Shown here: in pieces, positions 37,061 to 41,477 of the stretch
Layout: each line of letters begins with the position of its first letter
Position numbering within the stretch: the first letter of the stretch is position 1
DNA from: a virus
Reading direction: 5' to 3' (one strand)
Length of the DNA: 41,477 bases
Virus record (IMG/VR): IMGVR_UViG_3300028595_000025
Coordinates: 1-41,477 of that record
Program-made: the position numbers and the translations under genes
The notes under the pieces: model-generated
The model's database searches: none
What the model was told of the DNA's origin: nothing
The model's input: only the letters and a program-made list of their open reading frames with translations

Positions 37061-37656
37061 ACCATCCGCACTTGCCGGTATTTATCAAGCGCCCTTATCA
37101 GCCTTTCGGGGTACTGGTTGGCGCCGGCGTAAGTCACTGAATAGTCATCTATCCGTTCAGACATGACCCCCGTTTCTTTGGGCCTATCCAGTAAATGCCA
37201 GATCATCTTCGCGACGGTTAACTTGATACCCTCGGGCCAGTTAATGCGTGATATTTTGATGGTGCCTATATAGTTGTTTTCTAAAGTGCTGTTCGGGTCT
37301 TGCGTTATTACCGCGCCCTTGCTCTTTAGGGTCAACTGCCCTGCGGCCGCTGTCTTTATCGTATGAATCCCGACATTAGAATATCCGCCCTCAATGGCAA
37401 TATCCATGTTTGCCAGAAATCCCTTGTCATCAAAATACGAATCCGAATCAGTTATATAATCGTTTGTATCCGAATCCCGATTTATTACGATTGCTGAACC
37501 GCTTTTCCGTTGCACATACTTGTCCTGAAAATAGGTATTCAAGTAGGTGCATAAGTCATCCTGTACAACGGGGATAAGATTGTTGATCCGCTCGTCATAC
37601 GTATTGTCTGTGAGGTTTAGATATTCCTTTACCTCATTGACTGATATTACACTCAT
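37057..37656 (-). CDS. Head-tail adaptor (gp6-like connector)
   Basis: A 199-residue protein starting MSVISVNEVKEYLNLTDNTY, with helical start (NNLIPVVQDDLCTYLNTYF), a beta insert (about 50-140) and helical end (LTVAKMIWHLLDRPKETGVM, PERLIRALDKYRQVRM) typical of phage gp6-like connectors. The start is part of a TAATG with a stop in the -1 frame of the upstream gene (see 37656-37712). Confidence 0.82.
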   Translation of the reverse strand: MSVISVNEVKEYLNLTDNTYDERINNLIPVVQDDLCTYLNTYFQDKYVQRKSGSAIVINRDSDTNDYITDSDSYFDDKGFLANMDIAIEGGYSNVGIHTIKTAAAGQLTLKSKGAVITQDPNSTLENNYIGTIKISRINWPEGIKLTVAKMIWHLLDRPKETGVMSERIDDYSVTYAGANQYPERLIRALDKYRQVRMV

Positions 37657-37712
37657 TATTTACGTTTTCGGCTTTTACGCTTGCGCCCGCCGCCTTTATT
37701 TATTGATACCTT
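37656..37712 (-). other. Possible -1 frameshift extension with basic tail
   Basis: If the ribosome (or a lost base) moves to -1 at the ATT AAA AGG codons near 37712, the frame continues KVSINKGGGRKRKSRKRK and stops at TAA 37658-37656, forming TAATG with the adaptor start. The rest of the late operon uses this kind of overlap, so the -1 frame looks like the original end of the gene. Confidence 0.45.
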
Positions 37713-38482
37713 TTAATCCAATAGTCACAATCTTCTATGGCGCCCACCTGTTTGTAATACTGCTGCTGCAATTGACTTATCTGTTCGCCTATCTGTTTCT
37801 GTCCGATCGCCAACTGTTCGCGCCTCTGTGACGCTTCCCCGACTATTTTCCATTCACCCTCATATCCGTATACAGACGTACAGGCAAGCACAGACCCCTT
37901 GCCACCGACATGTACACTTATCCCGTTGGCCTCAGCAATGCCAAGCCAGTATTCACAAGCGGGACGCTGATAAACATACTCGTCCCTGCCCTGCATATGA
38001 ACACCAAAAACGGCTATATGGCCCACATTATGGTATAGCTTGTGCTCGTACACCGCCAAAGCGATCATATAGACTACCGAGTTTGTGAAGTTCTTATGAT
38101 AGCCCTCGGATACCTCGTCAAGCGGATATTTTATTGACTTTGGAACCTTGGGGTGAACATCCCGCATATAAACGGGGCAATTCGCATTATTCAACCTGTC
38201 GATAATTTCAGGACGATTGATATAGTCATCTTGGTGCATTTCAAATATCAAGTCCCACCGCTTGAACGGCTTATGAGTCAAGTCAACGCCAAGCCCCCAT
38301 ATTTCAAAATCTTTATCCTCATAAGGCGCATCCTGCATCGAATCCGCTGTACCTATAATGGCTATTCTACGGAAATCGCCTTTGGTTTCGGGACGCCATG
38401 ACCCTTCACCTACTGTGCTACTCTGTACTTTAGTATCTTCGTTAATCAGCTTAAGTCCTAAGCCTAAAGTATCGTTGTTCAT
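37700..38482 (-). CDS. Rossmann-like protein inserted in the head module
   Basis: A 260-residue protein starting MNNDTLGLGLKLINEDTKVQ. The segment RRIAIIGTADSMQDAPYEDK, then FEIWGLGVDL, RWDLIFEMHQ and GHIAVFGVHM, shows a Rossmann-type beta/alpha fold like the MptE/DUF115-like proteins I recall in phages. C-terminal coiled coil (RREQLAIGQKQIGEQISQLQ). It is not a classical structural protein. The annotated stop is TAA 37702-37700, but a -1 shift would extend it by a basic tail to 37656. Shine-Dalgarno GAAGGGG. Confidence 0.65.
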   Translation of the reverse strand: MNNDTLGLGLKLINEDTKVQSSTVGEGSWRPETKGDFRRIAIIGTADSMQDAPYEDKDFEIWGLGVDLTHKPFKRWDLIFEMHQDDYINRPEIIDRLNNANCPVYMRDVHPKVPKSIKYPLDEVSEGYHKNFTNSVVYMIALAVYEHKLYHNVGHIAVFGVHMQGRDEYVYQRPACEYWLGIAEANGISVHVGGKGSVLACTSVYGYEGEWKIVGEASQRREQLAIGQKQIGEQISQLQQQYYKQVGAIEDCDYWIKRYQ

Positions 38483-38502
38483 TCAATCCCCTTCTAAAAT
38501 AT

Positions 38503-38525
38503 GGCGGGAGCACAAGGCCCCCGCC
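38503..38525 (-). terminator. GC hairpin between capsid accessory gene and the Rossmann-like gene
   Basis: Minus-strand stem GGCGGG-N11-CCCGCC followed by ATATTTTAG. The U-run is weak; it is probably an attenuator that keeps capsid-proximal transcripts more abundant, or an mRNA stabiliser. Confidence 0.5.
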
Positions 38526-38533
38526 CTTATTGG

Positions 38534-38938
38534 TTAAATGATAATTGCCCCGATCTTCGCCGTATTAGTGGCAAAAGTACAGGTCAAATCAATATAGCCG
38601 TCACTGTCTTTAAACCGTGCGGTTTCAAACGGACCGATAAACTCAAAGGGGCCAGACGCAGCGCGGGCCGTGGACCCGGCATAAATCGTCAAATCGCCCT
38701 GAGTGTAGCCGCTGAACGCGGCCTTTGAATCGCCGTCTTTCACCTTCACACCGGTCAAAGAGTCACCTGCCACATTAGTGGCGGTGCGCTCAATAATAAA
38801 GATGACCCGAGATCCATCAAGTTTACTTACATCAAGATACGCACCGGTGTCGGTATCTACCGCCTGCATAGTCGGTGCCACAGCAACGGAGCTATTCATG
38901 GTGGTCATTTTCAATACAGTAATTGCATTAGCTGCCAT
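38534..38938 (-). CDS. Head decoration-like protein
   Basis: A 134-residue protein starting MAANAITVLKMTTMNSSVAV; beta-rich, with VIFIIERTATNVAGDSLTGV and GPFEFIGPFETARFKDSDGY. It follows the major capsid protein directly, where capsid decoration or stabilising proteins are normally coded. No membrane or enzymatic motif. Role inferred from position and composition. Confidence 0.6.
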   Translation of the reverse strand: MAANAITVLKMTTMNSSVAVAPTMQAVDTDTGAYLDVSKLDGSRVIFIIERTATNVAGDSLTGVKVKDGDSKAAFSGYTQGDLTIYAGSTARAASGPFEFIGPFETARFKDSDGYIDLTCTFATNTAKIGAIII

Positions 38939-38950
38939 TATTCACTCCTT

Positions 38951-39805
38951 TTAGCTGGTAGACTCAGCGGTATAGTCACAGGTAAGGGTTGCCAAATGGT
39001 TAGGACGAACTACTTTGTAGCCGTAAACCAAAAGACCCTTTACCAGATCATGAAACGCCTTGGACGGTCGGACAGCCTCAACGGTGTCCATTTGCACAAC
39101 AAGGCTCAAAGCCTCTGGGCCGCCGAACATAACCTTAGCGTTGGTTGTCACATTACCATTGGTGATGTTATTTGAAGTATAGACGTTGTATCCGAGGTAT
39201 TGTCCGCGGAATCCGCCCATTTCCAAATCGCCACGCACCTGGCCTTTATCCACGTCCAGCTTTTTAGCCAAAAGTGCATAGTAGAACCAAGGCGGGCATA
39301 CGCACCACCGTCCGTTTTTCGGACAGTTGTACGTGTCCAGGTAATGCGAAATATAGTTAAAAACCTTGAAAACAGCGTTGCTGTTTACATCAATACCCGA
39401 TCCGGTAGAACCATAGGTCACACCGGCCTGAGAATACGTAGCCGCAAGCGCAGCGTCGATATTATCGCGCAACGCCCAGGTGGCATTCTTAATAGCCTCT
39501 GCCATTACATCGGGGCGGGCCTGCAATCGGTCCACATCGTCAACCGCAAACGCAAAATATTTGAACTGGTCAATTTTCAGCTCTTTCTGCGCGTCGGTCA
39601 AGAATTCCCAAGTAAGGTCGGAAGTGCTATTATCGGTATAGGTATTGACGGTTACGGGGCCAACCTCGTTGATTTTTACGGTGTTACCCTTTGAAGCCTC
39701 CCCCTCATAATTGCGATTGGCAACCTGAAGGAAAGAACTTGCATCATTAAGGCGGGCCAAAATCTGATTACTCCATATCTCTGGAATAAAATGTTTGATC
39801 GCCAA
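38951..39805 (-). CDS. Major capsid protein (HK97 fold)
   Basis: A 284-residue shell protein. AIKHFIPEIWSNQILARLND is the typical N-terminus of P22/phage coat-like proteins of the HK97 fold; later VNTYTDNSTSDLTWEFLTDA, FAVDDVDRLQARPDVMAEAI, RDNIDAALAATYSQ and GGFRGQYLGYNVYTSNNI. The start codon appears to be TTG 39805-39803 with AGGAGATAGAAA upstream; no in-frame ATG suits. It has no long N-terminal delta domain, consistent with the separate scaffold gene upstream. Confidence 0.9.
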   Translation of the reverse strand: MAIKHFIPEIWSNQILARLNDASSFLQVANRNYEGEASKGNTVKINEVGPVTVNTYTDNSTSDLTWEFLTDAQKELKIDQFKYFAFAVDDVDRLQARPDVMAEAIKNATWALRDNIDAALAATYSQAGVTYGSTGSGIDVNSNAVFKVFNYISHYLDTYNCPKNGRWCVCPPWFYYALLAKKLDVDKGQVRGDLEMGGFRGQYLGYNVYTSNNITNGNVTTNAKVMFGGPEALSLVVQMDTVEAVRPSKAFHDLVKGLLVYGYKVVRPNHLATLTCDYTAESTS

Positions 39806-39815
39806 TTTCTATCTC

Positions 39816-40415
39816 CTAAGCTGAGAATTTAGAATAATTCTCAAATATCTTTTTCTGAATTTTGGGGTCCAGTCTTTGCTCATTGGTTAGCCTTGATTCC
39901 CAATCTTTAAACTCTTGTTCAGTACCGAATTCACCCTCTGCGGCCGAATCGTCGCCACTCTTTGGAGTTTGATTGCTTGTCAATTTTTCGTTTACCTTTT
40001 TCTGGACATCCCCTTGCATTAGTTCAACTAATGATTTTATATCCGCTTCAATTTCTGCTTCCGTTTCACCGTGCACACGATTAACGAAATCATCGGAAAG
40101 TTGATATTTCGCAAGCAAGCGCATTTTTCGGTAACTTATCGTTTCCTCTTTTAGCGCTTTTTCCCGCTCGGTTAATTCCCTTTCGCGTTTCTCGGCAAGA
40201 TACTGTTCCTTTTCTTTGGCCTTCATTTGAGCAAGTTTCAATTCCTCAATTGCGGCCTGCGCTTCCTCGAGCGCCTTTGATTGTCTACTAATCGTAGAAT
40301 CACGCTTAGCTAACAATTCTTTTAGTGAGTCATCCGGTTTGGATACCTCGTTTTGAGTAGATTCATCATCTACCGGTGCCTGTTCATCAACCACCGCCGT
40401 CTGCTCATCACTCAT
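39816..40415 (-). CDS. Scaffolding protein
   Basis: A 199-residue acidic, mostly helical protein starting MSDEQTAVVDEQAPVDDEST. A long coiled coil spans about residues 30-95 (SKALEEAQAAIEELKLAQMK, KRERELTEREKALKEE), then KYQLSDDFVNRVHGETEAEI and an acidic linker, typical of DUF4355-like scaffolds. It lies between MuF and capsid genes and overlaps MuF by ATGA. Confidence 0.85.
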   Translation of the reverse strand: MSDEQTAVVDEQAPVDDESTQNEVSKPDDSLKELLAKRDSTISRQSKALEEAQAAIEELKLAQMKAKEKEQYLAEKRERELTEREKALKEETISYRKMRLLAKYQLSDDFVNRVHGETEAEIEADIKSLVELMQGDVQKKVNEKLTSNQTPKSGDDSAAEGEFGTEQEFKDWESRLTNEQRLDPKIQKKIFENYSKFSA

Positions 40416-41344
40416 TTTAATTTTGCTCCGTATTTATTTTTTTTAATCCCGTTCCTTTTGGCCCAAGATTTATAGGTCTCGTATGGTTTTAATCCCTCGT
40501 CTCGTATTCTTCTAATTTTCGGCTCAAAGCCCGTTACTTCTTCACGGACTCTACAGCGGCAATTAATATCAAAGGAAGCAACACCGGAAAGAGTAGGGCC
40601 AGCAACAGGGCCAACAGAGGTATTAAACATACCATCTTTCCCCGCCGCCTTGCCGTCAAGGTCTCCGTGTTCAGGCCGAGTTGCCATATCAAGCGTAGCG
40701 TCCCATATTCTTTTAATTTCAACGCCCAATTCCTCCGATTCATCAGCCGCGGCTAACTGTCCAAGTACAGCCGCCCGCTGCCCCTCAGTGCGTGCAATCC
40801 TGATATAACCACTTGCGCTGCGGTCGATAAACCTTTTAATCTCTTTTGCCATCTTAGTATAAGACTGGCCTTGTATAACGCCCTGCGTGACAGCCCTTCG
40901 AATTCCAAGTAATCCGTTTTGCCGCATTCCCGTCTTTGCAATATGCCTAAGATCATTAGCGACCGCTGCTTTGACCGTTTCATCATTAAGCAAGCCCCAT
41001 TTCAGCGCAACTTGTGCGTCTTGTTGGATCGCCCACCCGTAACGATAAAATGCCTCTTGGTATTCTACCTCGGATAGACGTTCAACAAGCCGACCGTTCT
41101 TGCTGAACACAGGCCCCATGGTTTCGGTAAGTTGGTCATTCAACTTAGTCAATCGGTTGAACTTGGTCATTTCGGCGTTGGTTAATTTGCCGTTTACCGA
41201 ATATTTGTCAAATATCTTTTGCAGATCGACACGTATTTTGTCGAGCGCTTCTTTATAATTAGTTAACAGCTCCCGCTCAAATCTGTTTTGTATTTGATCG
41301 ATAGCCCGCCATATTTGGCGCTCAGTTTTCCTCAGCTTCGCCAT
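40412..41344 (-). CDS. MuF-like head morphogenesis protein
   Basis: A 310-residue minor head protein. Helical N-terminal half, then SYTKMAKEIKRFIDRSASGY, RIARTEGQRAAVLGQLAAAD, KRIWDATLDMATRPEHGDLD and FDINCRCRVREEVTGFEP, the signature of phage MuF (PF04233). It may be ejected with DNA or stabilise the portal. No toxin domain is fused to the C-terminus; it simply ends in a basic tail (KRNGIKKNKYGAKLK). The start overlaps the portal end by 23 bases in another frame. Confidence 0.9.
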   Translation of the reverse strand: MAKLRKTERQIWRAIDQIQNRFERELLTNYKEALDKIRVDLQKIFDKYSVNGKLTNAEMTKFNRLTKLNDQLTETMGPVFSKNGRLVERLSEVEYQEAFYRYGWAIQQDAQVALKWGLLNDETVKAAVANDLRHIAKTGMRQNGLLGIRRAVTQGVIQGQSYTKMAKEIKRFIDRSASGYIRIARTEGQRAAVLGQLAAADESEELGVEIKRIWDATLDMATRPEHGDLDGKAAGKDGMFNTSVGPVAGPTLSGVASFDINCRCRVREEVTGFEPKIRRIRDEGLKPYETYKSWAKRNGIKKNKYGAKLK

Positions 41345-41477
41345 TCAGATTATCTAAGTCAATCTCAGGCATCCGCGCCTTTTCCTCCGCATCCAACTGC
41401 TCGAGTTCCTCGTCTGCGTTTTCAACAAAGTCTGCGAATTCCTCGATAAGTGTTTTGCGTGAAATACGCCCATCAAG
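41322..41477 (-). CDS. Portal protein, C-terminal end (duplicate across joint)
   Basis: Contains the true end of the portal frame (EIDLDNLNGEAEEN, stop TGA 41324-41322) plus the 127-base terminal repeat. Together with 1-1294 it rebuilds the 440-residue protein. Only 41322-41350 is non-redundant here. Confidence 0.9.
   Translation of the reverse strand, partial: LDGRISRKTLIEEFADFVENADEELEQLDAEEKARMPEIDLDNLNGEAEEN
41351..41477. repeat. Terminal redundancy, copy 2 (circular joint)
   Basis: Identical to 1-127; see that entry. Removing one copy gives a 41,350-bp circular map. Confidence 0.95.

Overview
The window is the genome of a tailed phage with a siphovirus-type gene set, in effect complete. 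Its first 127 bases are repeated exactly as its last 127, so it reads as a circular or circularly permuted map of 41,350 bp with the portal gene cut by the arbitrary ends. Every gene I accept lies on the minus strand, so transcription runs from high to low coordinates. Most genes overlap their neighbour by ATGA, GTGA or TAATG. I see no integrase, excisionase or clear lysogeny repressor, and no DNA polymerase, primase or RNA polymerase, so the phage probably depends on host replication and transcription. The host cannot be named from sequence. A nonulosonic (pseudaminic-type) sugar module points to a bacterium with such sugars on flagella or surface glycan.

Layout in transcription order. (1) 21.5-17.3 kb: early operon of small genes (several short zinc or membrane proteins), a Sak4-like ATPase, an alanine-repeat protein and an HNH nuclease, ending in a 75-nt tmRNA-like tRNA-domain RNA and a strong terminator. 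(2) 17.3-13.5 kb: second early operon with a DnaD-like replication protein, a duplicated-HTH protein and a nest of related small proteins. (3) 13.5-7.1 kb: glycan operon with an HTH regulator, compact NeuB/PseI-like synthase, GNAT acetyltransferase, PseF-like CMP-sugar synthetase, acyl carrier protein, SDR reductase, AMP-forming ligase and a two-domain AAC(3)/DUF4910-like protein. (4) 7.1-3.6 kb: accessory genes separated by three striking 65-nt arrays of 13 NGGCN pentamers, each flush against a stop codon; then tiny membrane and zinc proteins, a DNA methyltransferase and a sigma-region-2-like protein. (5) 3.6-3.1 kb: non-coding control region with tandem terminators, a probable structured RNA and a candidate late promoter between two dyads. 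(6) 3.1 kb through the circle joint and down to 21.7 kb: terminase, portal, MuF, scaffold, capsid, head-tail connectors, tail tube, tape measure, tail proteins, lysis genes and a large set of fibre or depolymerase-like proteins.

The early operons appear to start from leaderless promoters (the -10 box sits 5-8 nt before the ATG), while internal genes use good Shine-Dalgarno sites and translational coupling. Late genes probably start at the promoter near 3164, possibly under the sigma-like protein encoded just upstream. The most novel items are the mini tmRNA-like RNA (17520-17594), the pentamer arrays (5491-7143), the structured RNA with competing helices (3261-3442), the nonulosonate/acyl-carrier module, and a probable -1 frameshift in the head region (about 37712).
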